Positions 34,968 to 45,103 are shown, numbered from the stretch's first letter. The stretch is 64,000 nucleotides of DNA from Pseudorhizobium endolithicum (GCF_902153245.2 NZ_CABFWF030000018.1:345848-409847); one strand, 5' to 3'. The notes: generated by a model from the sequence alone, not told the origin. A program made the numbers and translations.

Positions 34968-37214
34968 TCAACCCGTGGCGGCTAGTGACATTTCCGGTTT
35001 GAGGGACTGGCCGCGCGACGCCGCCACCACGGCATCGACGTCCAGGATGAGAGCGACGCGGCCATCGCCCAGAATGGTTGCCGCAGCGATGCCGGGTACG
35101 TGCGTGTAGTTGGCCTCGAGCGACTTGATGACCACCTGGCGCTGTCCCTGGATCGCGTCGACCATGAGCGCCCGCTGCCCGCCACCTTCCGACTCGACGA
35201 GAAGGGCCACACCTTCGACCGGGTTGGCCTGGCTGGACCGGAAGTTGAGGATGCGGCCGACATCGACCAGCGGGCAGAAGGAGTTGCGGATCGAGATCAG
35301 GCGCTGGTTCGCGCCGAAGGAATGAATGGAGGATGCCTCCGGCTGCAGCGTCTCGACGATCGCCGTCAGCGGTACGACAAGGGTTTGTCCGGCAACCGTC
35401 ACCACCATGCCGTCGAGGACTGCGAGCGTCAGCGGCAGGCTCATCGTGAAGGTCGAGCCGTGGCCCGGCCGGGACGAGATCGAGATGCGGCCGCCCAGCG
35501 CCTGAATGGAGCGCTTGACCACGTCCATGCCGACGCCGCGGCCGGAGATGTCGGAGATCTTGTCAGCCGTCGAGAAACCCGGAGCGAAGATCAGGTTGTC
35601 GATCTCCTCGTCGGTCAGGTTGGCGTCGGCCGCGATCAGATCATTGTCGATCGCCTTCTGGCGAACGCGCTCGCGATTGATGCCGGCGCCGTCGTCCACC
35701 AGTTCGATGACGATGCGGCCCGAGCGATGCTTTGCGGTCAGCTTGATCGTGCCTTCCGGATCCTTGCCGGCAGCCTCACGCTTTTCGGGCGTCTCGATGC
35801 CGTGGTCGACGGCGTTGCGGATCATGTGCGTGAGCGGCTCGGCCAGCTTGTCGATGACCGTCTTGTCGACTTCCGTGTTCTCGCCTTCCGTCACGAGGCG
35901 GATCGACTTTCCGACCATGTCGGCGACTTCGCGGACGATGCGCGACATGCGCTGGAAGACCGGCTTAACCGGCTGCGCGCGGATCGCCATGACCGAATCC
36001 TGGATCTCGCGGGTGAGCTGCTGGAGCTCTTCGAGGCCCATGTTGATGGAGGAGGTCCCGGTCGTGTCGTTCTCGATGACGCTCTGGGAGAGCATCGCCT
36101 GGTTGATGACGAGCTCGCCGACGAGGTTGATCAGGCGGTCGACGCGGTCGAGATCGACGCGGATCGTCTGGCCGGCAGCAGCGGCGGCGGCGGCATTTTG
36201 GGCTGCGGCGGTAGCCGAGGCGGAGGCAGCGGCCGCTTCCTTCTTTTCCACGCGAGCGGCAGCGGCGGCCATCTTGGAGACGGAGGTGGCGGTTTCGGCC
36301 GCGGCCACGACTTCGGAGGCCGCCGCATTGGCGGGAGGAGCCGCCTCCGAAGCTGCATCTCCCTCATCCAGCGCCGCGAGGTCGAACGGCACGGGGATCA
36401 TCGGCAGCTCATCGTCGGTGGCAGATGCTTCCTGCGCCTTGATCTCAAGATCGCAATCCCACTCGGCGAACTCGAACACGGCGCGGATATCGTCCTCCGA
36501 CTTGGCCGTGGTGAGCTGAATGGTCCAGCCGAAATAGGCCTCCTCCGGGTCCATCTTGTCGAATTCGGGAAGGGAACCGGCATCACAGTTGATGCTCATT
36601 TCGCCGATACGGGACAGGTCGCGCAGCAGAAGAGCCGCCTCGTTGCCCTTCGTATACAGCTCGCGGCGCGGGCGGAAGGAGATCTCGTATGTCTGGCCAT
36701 CCTCGGCAGCCTCGCCCTCGTCGAAGGAATCGAAGGAGAAGGGGATGGGCTGGAAACCACCGTCATCGGTGGGTGCGGGCGCTGCCGGGGCCAAAACCGG
36801 GTCGGACGCCTTCGCAGCCGGGGCGGGCACTTCGCCATTCGCCAGTGCCTCGAGTTCCTTTACGAGGGACCGGCTGCGGGCCTCGTCCACATAGCCGCCG
36901 TCACGCGCCGCATTGGTCAGGTCTGCCAGAACATCGGCCGACTTCAGCATGACCTTCAGGACGTCCTGCGTCGGCTCCAGCCTGTTGGAGCGGACGCAAT
37001 CCAGCGTCGTCTCGAACACGTGCGCGAATGCCACGAGATCATCCAGGCCGAATGCACCGGCACCGCCCTTGATGGAATGAACGGCGCGGAAGACGGCATT
37101 CACCGTCTCGGGATCGCGATCTCCGTCGTTGAGCTTCAGAAGCCCCGATTCCAGTTCCGCGAGCTGCTCCTCGCACTCCTGGAAGAAGATCTCTTTAATT
37201 TCGTTCATGTCCAT
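34968..37214 (-). CDS. cheA: Chemotaxis histidine kinase CheA
   Basis: 748 aa. HPt domain with phosphorylated His46 (VFRAVHSIKGGAGAFG). After it come a CheY-binding region and a long Ala-rich linker (~300-350, dense in AAAA). The dimerisation and ATPase domains follow: LTHMIRNAVDHGIETPEKR (N box), ELVDDGAGINRERV (G1) and GRGVGMDVVKRSI (G2). The C-terminal CheW-like domain ends the protein. It phosphorylates CheY1, CheY2 and CheB. Confidence 0.97.
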   Translation of the reverse strand: MDMNEIKEIFFQECEEQLAELESGLLKLNDGDRDPETVNAVFRAVHSIKGGAGAFGLDDLVAFAHVFETTLDCVRSNRLEPTQDVLKVMLKSADVLADLTNAARDGGYVDEARSRSLVKELEALANGEVPAPAAKASDPVLAPAAPAPTDDGGFQPIPFSFDSFDEGEAAEDGQTYEISFRPRRELYTKGNEAALLLRDLSRIGEMSINCDAGSLPEFDKMDPEEAYFGWTIQLTTAKSEDDIRAVFEFAEWDCDLEIKAQEASATDDELPMIPVPFDLAALDEGDAASEAAPPANAAASEVVAAAETATSVSKMAAAAARVEKKEAAAASASATAAAQNAAAAAAAGQTIRVDLDRVDRLINLVGELVINQAMLSQSVIENDTTGTSSINMGLEELQQLTREIQDSVMAIRAQPVKPVFQRMSRIVREVADMVGKSIRLVTEGENTEVDKTVIDKLAEPLTHMIRNAVDHGIETPEKREAAGKDPEGTIKLTAKHRSGRIVIELVDDGAGINRERVRQKAIDNDLIAADANLTDEEIDNLIFAPGFSTADKISDISGRGVGMDVVKRSIQALGGRISISSRPGHGSTFTMSLPLTLAVLDGMVVTVAGQTLVVPLTAIVETLQPEASSIHSFGANQRLISIRNSFCPLVDVGRILNFRSSQANPVEGVALLVESEGGGQRALMVDAIQGQRQVVIKSLEANYTHVPGIAAATILGDGRVALILDVDAVVAASRGQSLKPEMSLAATG

Positions 37215-37242
37215 CGGAGGAAATCCTGATCAGGCTGTTGTT

Positions 37243-37608
37243 TCAGGCTGTGACGCGCTCGATCGCATCGATGAGCTTGGCCGGGTCGAACGGCTTTACG
37301 ATCCAACCCGTGGCGCCGGCCTGGCGGGCACGGTTCTTCTTGTCCGCGTCGCTCTCGGTCGTCAGAACGAGGATCGGAACGGCACGGTACTTCTCGTTGC
37401 GGCGCACACCCTCGATGAAGCCAAAACCGTCGAGGCGCGGCATGTTGATGTCGGTGACGATGACATCCGGGTTTGCATCTTCCAGGACTTCCAGCCCCTC
37501 GACCCCGTCCTCGGCCTGGACCGTTTCGAAGCCGGCATTGTTGAGCGTTACAAGGAGCATGTTCCGGATCGTCCGGGAATCATCCACCGTCAGCACTTTC
37601 TTCTTCAT
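37243..37608 (-). CDS. cheY1: Chemotaxis response regulator CheY1 (phosphate sink)
   Basis: 121 aa receiver with DD at 9-10, phospho-acceptor Asp53 (VIVTDINMPRLDGFG), Thr in LVLTTESD and Lys in IVKPFDPAKL. In the two-CheY rhizobial system CheY1 drains phosphate from CheY2 via CheA. Position next to cheS and before cheA identifies it. Confidence 0.95.
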   Translation of the reverse strand: MKKKVLTVDDSRTIRNMLLVTLNNAGFETVQAEDGVEGLEVLEDANPDVIVTDINMPRLDGFGFIEGVRRNEKYRAVPILVLTTESDADKKNRARQAGATGWIVKPFDPAKLIDAIERVTA

Positions 37609-37612
37609 GATT

Positions 37613-37906
37613 TCAGTTCTCCTTGGCCGTCAGTTGGTTGGGGTCGAGGCCGATGAGTTGCAGGGTCTTTTCAAATGCGTCCGATGACTTCTCCACGACG
37701 AACGCCTTCTTGTCGGCCTGCCAGGCACGGGCAGCCGCGACGATGATCTGGACGCATTGAGCGCCCAGGCGTTCGACTTGCGAAGCATCAATCTTCAGGT
37801 TGCGGCCGCGAAGCTCCGTCAGCTTGCCATGCAGGACAGAGGCCTCGTTCAGGTCCAGGACCGAGGATAGTGTCAAACTCTCCTGGGCAGCCTTCTTGCT
37901 CGCCAT
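37613..37906 (-). CDS. cheS: CheS, STAS-domain chemotaxis protein
   Basis: 97 aa, exactly the size of CheS of Sinorhizobium. STAS fold: SSVLDLNEASVLHGKLTELR, NLKIDASQVERLGAQCVQI, with the Ser/Asp loop ASQVERLG; ends LIGLDPNQLTAKEN. In Sinorhizobium CheS binds CheA and speeds dephosphorylation of CheY1. It overlaps the icpA stop by 1 bp and lies 4 bp before cheY1. Confidence 0.93.
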   Translation of the reverse strand: MASKKAAQESLTLSSVLDLNEASVLHGKLTELRGRNLKIDASQVERLGAQCVQIIVAAARAWQADKKAFVVEKSSDAFEKTLQLIGLDPNQLTAKEN

Positions 37907-39543
37907 CAGTTCATTCCTTGTCTCTTGGAAAATAGAAGCTCTTCTTGTCCTTCGCGGGCGTCCTCGATTCCGAGCGGCAGTGCCGCCACGGGACGCAGAA
38001 GCTGCGGCGGATTGGCTTTCGGCCGGTCGGCATGGTAGCGGACCTGTCGTTCGATGCGGAATTCGCGAACCGTGCGCCCGAGTTCGAGGATGACCGTGTG
38101 GAGGTCATCGGCCCCGGATCCGACCGCCTGCGCGCGCCCGGCCGTCGCACCGATCTCGCTGCCCACCTGGGTGAGCCCCGCAGAGACGCTTTCCAGGGCG
38201 CCGACATTCTCGTCCGCGCGGGTGGCGATGCTTGCGATCGCATCGTTGATCTCGGAGACCTGCCGGACGATTCCACCGATCGCATCCTGTGTGCGGTGCA
38301 CCATCTCCACCCCGGCGTCCACCTGCGTCTTCGTGGTGCCGACCAGCGACTTGATCTCACGGGCAGCATCCGCCGAACGCTGCGCAAGGGCGCGCACTTC
38401 CTGTGCCACGACCGCAAAGCCCCGCCCGGTCTCACCGGCCCGCGCAGCCTCGATCCCGGCGTTGAGGGCCAGAAGGTTGGTCTGGAAGGCGATCTCGTCG
38501 ATGACCCCGATGATCTGGCCGATCTTTTCAGCGGAGTTCTCGATATCGGCCATGGCATTGATGGCCCGACCGACCGCTTCACCGCTTTCCTCGACGGTGC
38601 TGCGCGTCGTGGCGGCGACCTTTGCCGCCTCAGCGGTTTCGGCCGCGCCGGCCCGCAGCCGGCCGGCCAGTTCTTCGAGCTCCTGTGCCGCGCCACGGAC
38701 GCGGGTCGACTGATCGTCCGCCTCTTCGGCCAGGATCATGGCCTGAGCCGCCAGCGCGGCGGAGGCTTGCTCTGCGCGGCCTGTGTGTTCGCTTGCGGAA
38801 GCGAGAGAGCCGCGCATGCTTTCGATTGCCTGGCTCAGGATGGAGGCCATTTCGGCATAGGCCTCGGGAACGTTCTCGGGCAGAGAGGCCGTCAGGTCCC
38901 GCTCGGCGAGCGAACGCACGACGTCGGAGAGCAACTGAACCACCTCATCGCGGTCATCCCGGCGCTGTTCTTCGAGGGCGCGATGATGTTTCTGGCGAAG
39001 TTCGTTGAAGCGCAGCGATACGGCAATCTCCACGTCGACCATCACGAGCCGCACGAGCGCAGCGACGATGTCCGAGACCTCCGGGGAGCCGCGACGGCCC
39101 AGTTTCAGAAACCTGCCGCGCCCCTCCTCCGCCATCAGCCCCTTGAGCAGATGTTCCAGGATGACGGCATGGCCGGCGATGTGCCATCTCGGATCGAGGC
39201 CCATGCGGCTTTCGCTGTCGGAAAGGACTTTCACGCGTTCGGCATAGAGGGCGTCGAACCGGGCGTCGGTGAGAACGCTCCAATGGGATGCCTGGAGATC
39301 GTGCAGGCGCTCGATCTGCTGTTCGCTGGCGAAGACGCGGGCCGAATCGGGATAGGACTGATAGCGATGGAAGAGGTCGCGCAGGCCCGCCTTGACGGCC
39401 GGCTCCAGTTGCGACCGATGGCGGCGCAGCAGATCGCAAGAGGTCTCGTCAAGACCGGCAAACGCCAGCCTTTCCCCCAGGCTTCCCGCCTGTCCTCTTC
39501 GCGATTGATCGGATCGCGTCTCGTGCCCCAACTGCGTCCCCAA
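37906..39543 (-). CDS. icpA: Cytoplasmic chemoreceptor IcpA with globin-type sensor domain
   Basis: Soluble methyl-accepting chemotaxis protein, 545 aa, without membrane helices. Residues ~22-195 form a globin-coupled sensor domain ([19 protein letters not shown] ... [18 protein letters not shown] ... [19 protein letters not shown]). The position of the heme-binding His, normally in a motif like VHARIGL, reads SESRMGL, i.e. Glu111. The HAMP-like stretch and signalling hairpin follow ([20 protein letters not shown]). No C-terminal CheR-binding pentapeptide. It is first gene of the che operon, as in Sinorhizobium. Confidence 0.93.
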   Translation of the reverse strand: MGTQLGHETRSDQSRRGQAGSLGERLAFAGLDETSCDLLRRHRSQLEPAVKAGLRDLFHRYQSYPDSARVFASEQQIERLHDLQASHWSVLTDARFDALYAERVKVLSDSESRMGLDPRWHIAGHAVILEHLLKGLMAEEGRGRFLKLGRRGSPEVSDIVAALVRLVMVDVEIAVSLRFNELRQKHHRALEEQRRDDRDEVVQLLSDVVRSLAERDLTASLPENVPEAYAEMASILSQAIESMRGSLASASEHTGRAEQASAALAAQAMILAEEADDQSTRVRGAAQELEELAGRLRAGAAETAEAAKVAATTRSTVEESGEAVGRAINAMADIENSAEKIGQIIGVIDEIAFQTNLLALNAGIEAARAGETGRGFAVVAQEVRALAQRSADAAREIKSLVGTTKTQVDAGVEMVHRTQDAIGGIVRQVSEINDAIASIATRADENVGALESVSAGLTQVGSEIGATAGRAQAVGSGADDLHTVILELGRTVREFRIERQVRYHADRPKANPPQLLRPVAALPLGIEDAREGQEELLFSKRQGMN

Positions 39544-39873
39544 AACCTGTTACACCCCGATAAGGGTCGAGTGCGAAATCGCTCGCGATGACAAACGCAC
39601 CTGCCGAGACCCGCAGAACAAGCGCCAGCCCGTTACCCGGCGGCGCAGACAACACGGTCACCGCAGTCGTTGTGGTTGTGATCATGAGCAGATACCGGGT
39701 CGAGACCGGTACGGCAGTGCGGCGTCATGCCAGTTGGGAATGCCGGTTACCCATTTTGCCGTGGTGTCTAATATGTATGGTTAATTCCTTGCCTGAAGGT
39801 TAAGAATGCCCCGAAACTGTCCCGGTTGCGCACTGCGTCGCCGCATGGACGGATGGAGGCCGACCGCGGGCTC
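39544..39873 (-). promoter_or_regulatory. Upstream region of the che operon
   Basis: 330 bp without a credible gene. AT-rich around 39760-39800, with direct repeats GGTTAA at 39779 and 39798; the operon promoter is probably here. No perfect CtrA box or clear -35/-10 pair recognised. The right part is GC-rich and holds nothing I can name. Confidence 0.4.
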
Positions 39874-40467
39874 TCAGATACCGTCATCGGGGCTCGGTAG
39901 ACCGGTCGGGAAGCGCCGGCTGAGGTGGACAGACCCCTTCAGCCCGAATCTCCAGGGCATGTCGACCGCCCTTGTTATGCCGATCCGTTTGCCCGTAAGG
40001 ATGCTGCCTGGGCTCTGCTGCGCAAGTGTCAGGCGGAAGGGCAGGTGGAGCAGGCTCAGGCCGTCGTGTTCTCCAGTGATGCCGAGCGCCTGGCACACGC
40101 GTCCAGGCCCCGAGCACAGCAGATGCAGTTCTTGCCGCCCGCGGCGCGCCTGCATGTCCGCTATCCCCTCCACCGGCTCCAGTGCCCTGATGAGCACCGC
40201 GCTACCCGCCTGGCAGACGACATTGAGACACCAGTGGATGCCATAGGACCGGTAGACATAGGCGTGGCCGGAGGGGCCGAACATGGAGCGGTTGCGGGAG
40301 GTCCGGCCGCGATAGCTGTGGGAGGCCGGATCGTCCGGCATATAGGCCTCGGCCTCCACCACGATCCCGCCCGCACCGCCGAAGAGGAGTTCCGCGCCGA
40401 TCAGGTCGCTTGCCACCTCGACCGCCGGACGATCGAAAGCACTGTGCTGGACGTCCGCCTCCTTCAT
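39874..40467 (-). CDS. DNA-3-methyladenine glycosylase, Aag/Mpg family
   Basis: Base excision repair enzyme removing alkylated purines. 197 aa, normal for the bacterial AAG family. Key sequence: VVEAEAYMPDDPASHSYRG (catalytic Glu in VEAEAY), NRSMFGPSGHAYVYRSYGIH, LNVVCQAGSAVLIRALEP and LCSGPGRVCQALGITGEHDG. Monocistronic; it separates the motility regulon from the accessory part. No link to chemotaxis is evident. Confidence 0.95.
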   Translation of the reverse strand: MKEADVQHSAFDRPAVEVASDLIGAELLFGGAGGIVVEAEAYMPDDPASHSYRGRTSRNRSMFGPSGHAYVYRSYGIHWCLNVVCQAGSAVLIRALEPVEGIADMQARRGRQELHLLCSGPGRVCQALGITGEHDGLSLLHLPFRLTLAQQSPGSILTGKRIGITRAVDMPWRFGLKGSVHLSRRFPTGLPSPDDGI

Positions 40468-40590
40468 AAGACGCTACCACCGCTGCCAAGCAAGGGAATT
40501 GTTAGGAGACCCTCCGCTGAAACCCGCCATCAAAGAACCCGTCTCCATCATGAGTTCCAGTAATCCGTTTCTGCGGAACCATTCCGGACA

Positions 40591-42054
40591 TCAAAGCTGT
40601 ACAGCCTGGCGCCCTCCGCACTCACGCTCCGCATAGTGAGCCTTCTTCTGCTCATACATGGCGCAGTCGGCGCGCCTGACTACCGCTTCCATGGTCTCCC
40701 CGTCCTGGCTGGTGGCGCTGCCAAGGGAAACGCTCAGAGGAGCCAGCGAATAGAACTGATTGTTGATCCTCAGCAGTTCATAGATCGTCTCGATCATGGC
40801 GGCCGCCGCCTGCTGGTCGCTCCCCGGCATAAGCAAGGCGAATTCATCCCCGCCGATGCGGGCGGCGGTATTGGGCGCCGTCACGACGCCATTGAGGACT
40901 TCCCCCATCCTGCGAAGGAGCCCGTCGCCGGCATCGTGGCCGAGTTGGTCGTTGGCCTCCTTGAGCCCGTTGAGATCAAGGATGATTGCCGAGACGGGCC
41001 GAAGCGACTTGCGCTCCAGCCGATTCAGTTCCTCCATGTAGAAGGCCCGGTTGTGGAGACGTGTCAGGACGTCGTGCTTCCCGAGATATTCGAGATAGGC
41101 CTCCGCTTTCTTGCGGGCGGTGATATCGGTAAGCGCGACCTGCACCAGCGACCAGTCATCCTCGTGGCCGGGAAAGACAGAGAACTGCAGCAGGAGATGC
41201 CGCTCCGAGCCATCCAACGCGTAGTTGACGACCTCCCGATGATGGAACAACCGGCCGTGCCACAGGTCCATGAGCTGCTCGCGGAACGGCTTCTCCATCG
41301 CATCCCTGAAGATATCGTCCAGATGACGCAGGAGCGTGTTCCGGTCCGGGGCGACGAAGAGGTCGAGCGTCGCCTGATTGACATCGATGACGCGAATTTC
41401 ACTCATGCATTGCCGGACGAATTCGGGATGAACGTCCATGAAGATCCGAAGGTCTTCGATCCCGCAGGCGCGGACATCGTCCATCAACGCCTTGATCGTG
41501 CTGAAATCCTCCATCCAGAGCGAAACCGGAGAATGCTCGAACATCGCCTGCGCGTAGGCCCGGCGCTCCTGCTCCTGACGCCTTGCATCCTCCCGCTCCG
41601 TCACGTCCTCCGTCGTCAGAAGGACACGCTCCAGCGTTTGCTCGCAACCGGGAAGAACCGCGCCCCGGAGCTGGATATCCAGACGCTCGCCCCTCAAGGT
41701 GTAGTTGACCGTGTTGCTGGCGAACTCCGTTTCGCCGCTCCACAGGGCGGTGAGTTCGTTGACGTGACTTTCCAGCATGTCGTCGCGGAAGATCCTGGAG
41801 AGATTTTCCACCAGTTCCACATGATCGGCGGCCTGGAATACGTCGAGCGTCTTCGGATTGACCTTCAAGACGCGAATGCGCCGGGAGCACATCTCGACCC
41901 GGTTCAGGTCGGCCAGCAAATAGGAACGCAGATCCTCGACGCCCTGCCGGCGCCACTCCGAAAACAGCGCCTGTACCTCACTGAAGTCCTCAAGCCACAT
42001 GGCGATAGGGGCAAGCTCGAAGATGCTATCGGTGTCGGTCTCGGCGCTCATCAT
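40591..42054 (-). CDS. Twin-PAS diguanylate cyclase
   Basis: Makes cyclic di-GMP. 487 aa, soluble. Two homologous PAS-like domains (~10-155 and ~170-310) open with matching phrases, FELAPIAMWLEDFSEVQALF and FEHSPVSLWMEDFSTIKALM, an internal duplication. The C-terminal GGDEF domain (~320-480) has the intact site ARIGGDEFALL and LDLNGLKEANDQLGHDAGD, so it should be active. The RxxD inhibition site five residues before GGDEF is absent (TAPN there). No EAL domain. Location beside the motility regulon suggests control of the motile-sessile switch; this is inference. Confidence 0.93.
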   Translation of the reverse strand: MMSAETDTDSIFELAPIAMWLEDFSEVQALFSEWRRQGVEDLRSYLLADLNRVEMCSRRIRVLKVNPKTLDVFQAADHVELVENLSRIFRDDMLESHVNELTALWSGETEFASNTVNYTLRGERLDIQLRGAVLPGCEQTLERVLLTTEDVTEREDARRQEQERRAYAQAMFEHSPVSLWMEDFSTIKALMDDVRACGIEDLRIFMDVHPEFVRQCMSEIRVIDVNQATLDLFVAPDRNTLLRHLDDIFRDAMEKPFREQLMDLWHGRLFHHREVVNYALDGSERHLLLQFSVFPGHEDDWSLVQVALTDITARKKAEAYLEYLGKHDVLTRLHNRAFYMEELNRLERKSLRPVSAIILDLNGLKEANDQLGHDAGDGLLRRMGEVLNGVVTAPNTAARIGGDEFALLMPGSDQQAAAAMIETIYELLRINNQFYSLAPLSVSLGSATSQDGETMEAVVRRADCAMYEQKKAHYAERECGGRQAVQL

Positions 42055-42161
42055 GCCATCCGTATGTCAATCGAAGTATCGTAACGCGTTATGCTCGATC
42101 AGAAAATATTAGCCATGATTCGTAAACCGTTGATGTGCGCCGCAATCCACAGTAGGGCCGA

Positions 42162-43100
42162 TCACAGCTCCTGATATATTCCCGTTGATCGCGATGTCTG
42201 CGCAAGCTTTTGCTGCTGTTCCGGTTCGTCAAACCCCAGCAAGCCACCGTGGCGGCTTACCCGGACGCGATGAAGGTGGCCCCGGGGGCTGATACCCAGC
42301 ATTCGCTTGAACATGCGCGAGAAGTAATAGGTATCCGTATAGCCGATTTCGGCGGCCGTCGCCGCCACGGACATACCGGCTTCCAGGAAGAGCATCGCCC
42401 GCTCCATTCGCTTGAATTCCTGATACTTGCGCGGTGTCTGGCCGACCCGTTTCTTGAACTCGCGAAGGAAGTAGTCCCTGTTGTAGGCCGACCCCGCTAC
42501 GGCTCTTGTTGCGATGTCGGGATCCAGCGGATTGGCCGAAATCGTCGTGGCTGCCTTCATGACGGCAAGATCCAGGGCATCGGCACCCTCCGGCTGGTAA
42601 GGGGCCCGCTCACGCCAGCCCATGAAGGCATCCTCCACGTATGAAATCAGCAGATACATGAAGAGGTGATGTTGCCCCAGCGTCACCGAGGATGGTGGTG
42701 CGCTCTGGCGATACTGGCGGACCAGCGGCTCGAGAAGCGGCCAGCGGGTCAGCCTTATCTTGGGACGCAGCTTCATCTGTGCGATGAGGTCGTGACGCCC
42801 GTAGATGTCCAGCGTGAAGTGCTGCGCAATTCCGATATAGGGTGCCTGACTGCGGTTCCTGCCGATGAACCGCTGCCCCCGCCTGATCAGCATGGCATCT
42901 CCCGGCTCCATCACGCGCGCATCGCCATCGACGAGGTAATGACCGCTTCCCTCCAGACAGACCACGAGATCATCGACCGGATTGATCTTGTCGATGCTCC
43001 AGGTCTGAGAATGCTCCATGCGGATTGCCGCACGCGTCAGTTCCAGCGTCAGCGCGGCGGCAGGAATGCTGGAAAGAATGCCGCCTTCGATTTCGTCCAT
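42162..43100 (-). CDS. AraC-family regulator of the pectin-oligosaccharide locus
   Basis: 312 aa. N-terminal cupin-like sensing domain (VVCLEGSGHYLVDGDARVME, with MLIRRGQRFIGRN) and C-terminal AraC double helix-turn-helix: YFLREFKKRVGQTPRKYQEF, EAGMSVAATAAEIGYTDTYY, FSRMFKRMLGISPRGH. Divergent from the ABC transporter operon (212 bp between starts), hence its likely activator responding to an imported sugar. Confidence 0.92.
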   Translation of the reverse strand: MDEIEGGILSSIPAAALTLELTRAAIRMEHSQTWSIDKINPVDDLVVCLEGSGHYLVDGDARVMEPGDAMLIRRGQRFIGRNRSQAPYIGIAQHFTLDIYGRHDLIAQMKLRPKIRLTRWPLLEPLVRQYRQSAPPSSVTLGQHHLFMYLLISYVEDAFMGWRERAPYQPEGADALDLAVMKAATTISANPLDPDIATRAVAGSAYNRDYFLREFKKRVGQTPRKYQEFKRMERAMLFLEAGMSVAATAAEIGYTDTYYFSRMFKRMLGISPRGHLHRVRVSRHGGLLGFDEPEQQQKLAQTSRSTGIYQEL

Positions 43101-43312
43101 CTTTTTCCCCGTCTTTGTTTATTCATTCTTAGGCGCAAATAACATTAAGTCACGAGCAGATAGTGCGAAGGCACCGATTCACTGGGAGGAGATCGGCGGC
43201 AAGGACCTGAACGGGGGCAATCCCTCAAATGTCCTGCCGCCGACCAGGAGCGTATTTTGTACGAAAACGTAATCGGATTTCATGCCGCGCCCCCACCTGC
43301 CGGTGCTGCGAC

Positions 43313-44194
43313 ATGAAGGGCCAGCGTTTTCTGGGCCTCGGCTATCTCGCGCCCTATATCCTGGGATTGCTGGTATTCACGGCCGTGCCGTTTCTGACTT
43401 CGCTCTATCTGAGCTTCACCAGCTATGACCTGATGAGCAGTCCGAGATGGTCGGGATTCGCCAATTACGAGCGTCTCTTCACGCGCGACCGGACCTTCGT
43501 CAAATCGTTGAACGTGACCCTGCTCTACGTGTTCATTACGGTGCCGCTGAAGCTCGCCTTCGCGCTCTTCATTGCCGCCATCCTGAATTACAAGCTGCAG
43601 TTCATCAACTTCTTCCGCACGGCCTTTTACGTGCCCTCGATCCTGGGCGGCTCGATCGCGATCGCCGTGTTGTGGCGATACATGTTTGCGAGCGAAGGAC
43701 TCGTCAACATGGGGCTGTCGGTCATTGGCCTCGGACCGGTCGACTGGTTTGGCGACCCCACCAATGCTCTTATCACCATCACCCTTCTTCGCTGCTGGCA
43801 GTTCGGATCGGCGATGGTGATCTTCCTCGCGGCCCTGCAGTCGATCGACAAATCTCTCTATGAAGCGGCCTCGATCGACGGCGCCGGGAAGATCACGACC
43901 TTCATCTTCATAACCCTGCCGCTGCTGACGCCCGTCATCTTCTTCAATCTGATCATGCAGATGGTCCAGGCGTTCCAGGAGTTCAACGGTCCCTACATCA
44001 TCACCCAGGGCGGCCCCCTGAAGTCCACCTACCTCCTGCCGCTCTACATCTACGAAGAGGCCTTCAAGAAGTTCAACATGGGCTATGCCTCGGCGATCGC
44101 CTGGATACTGTTCGTCATCATCATGGCCCTGACCCTCGTTGCCTTCTGGTCATCGAAGAAATGGGTCTACTACGCCGGCGACAAGAGGAACTGA
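43313..44194 (+). CDS. ABC sugar permease, first (TogM-like)
   Basis: 293 aa from ATG 43313. Six membrane helices of the MalF/UgpA type, starting GLGYLAPYILGLLVFTAVPF. The EAA loop reads SLYEAASIDGAGKITTFIFI. Order permease-permease-ATPase-binding protein followed by GH28 equals the oligogalacturonide system togMNAB, so import of pectic oligomers is inferred. Confidence 0.9.
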   Translation: MKGQRFLGLGYLAPYILGLLVFTAVPFLTSLYLSFTSYDLMSSPRWSGFANYERLFTRDRTFVKSLNVTLLYVFITVPLKLAFALFIAAILNYKLQFINFFRTAFYVPSILGGSIAIAVLWRYMFASEGLVNMGLSVIGLGPVDWFGDPTNALITITLLRCWQFGSAMVIFLAALQSIDKSLYEAASIDGAGKITTFIFITLPLLTPVIFFNLIMQMVQAFQEFNGPYIITQGGPLKSTYLLPLYIYEEAFKKFNMGYASAIAWILFVIIMALTLVAFWSSKKWVYYAGDKRN

Positions 44195-44196
44195 CG

Positions 44197-45102
44197 ATGA
44201 CGCCGATTCCTCTCTCCTCACCCGATCTGGCACGTGCGAATGCGAGCGCCGCCCGTCGTCGCGCCCGGCTTGATCTTGTCTCCACCACGGTTCGCTATGT
44301 CCTGCTGTTTGCGGTGGGCTTCGTCATGCTCTACCCGCTGATCTGGCTGGTGGGCGCGAGCTTCAAGACGAATTCCGAAATCTTCGCAGGAGCCGGCTTC
44401 ATGCCGGAGGCCCCGACGCTTGACGGATATATAAAGGGTTGGCAGACCTCCACGCCCTACACGTTCGGCCGCTTCTTCTGGAATTCGTTCCTGATCATCC
44501 TGCCGAAGGTTATCGGCACCGCGATTTCATGCACCATGGCTGCCTATGCCTTCGCGCGCTTCGATTTCCCCCTCAAGAAGATCCTGTTCAGCTCGGTGAT
44601 CGCCGTCCTGTTGCTGCCCAATGTGGTGACCCGCATTCCGCAATACATCCTGTTTCGGGACCTGGGCTGGCTCGACAGCTTCCTGCCGCTCTGGGTGCCG
44701 TCGGCGCTCGCCGGAGACGCGTTCTTCGTGTTCATGCTGGTGCAGTTCCTGCGTGCGCTGCCGCGCGACATGGAAGAGGCGGCTCGTGTCGATGGCGCCA
44801 ATAGCCTGCAGACGCTTGTCTTCATCGTCGTTCCCATGCTGGCGCCGGCGCTGATATCGGTGTGCCTGTTCCAGTTCATGTGGACGATGAACGACTTCCT
44901 CGGCCCGCTCATCTACATCTCGTCTGTCGACAAATATCCGGTCAGCCTGGCGCTCAAGCTGTCGATCGACACGACCGAAGCCTTCGAATGGAACCGTATC
45001 CTTGCAATGTCGGTGCTGACCATCGCGCCTGCGCTCGTCGTGTTCTTCGCCGCGCAGCGGTACTTCATCGAGGGCATATCCGCCGGAAGCAGGAAGGGCT
45101 GA
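44197..45102 (+). CDS. ABC sugar permease, second (TogN-like)
   Basis: 301 aa from ATG 44197, preceded by AAGAGGAA. Six-helix MalG/UgpE-type permease: helix 1 VLLFAVGFVMLYPLIWLVGA, EAA loop MEEAARVDGANSLQTLVFIV. It starts 2 bp past the first permease and stops 1 bp before the ATPase gene, a tight operon. Confidence 0.92.
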   Translation: MTPIPLSSPDLARANASAARRRARLDLVSTTVRYVLLFAVGFVMLYPLIWLVGASFKTNSEIFAGAGFMPEAPTLDGYIKGWQTSTPYTFGRFFWNSFLIILPKVIGTAISCTMAAYAFARFDFPLKKILFSSVIAVLLLPNVVTRIPQYILFRDLGWLDSFLPLWVPSALAGDAFFVFMLVQFLRALPRDMEEAARVDGANSLQTLVFIVVPMLAPALISVCLFQFMWTMNDFLGPLIYISSVDKYPVSLALKLSIDTTEAFEWNRILAMSVLTIAPALVVFFAAQRYFIEGISAGSRKG

Positions 45103-45103
45103 C

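Noticed and set aside
35100..37229. 709-codon open frame on plus, antisense to cheA
   Set aside because: Product of high GC and third-position bias; no ribosome site or domain, and cheA is certain.
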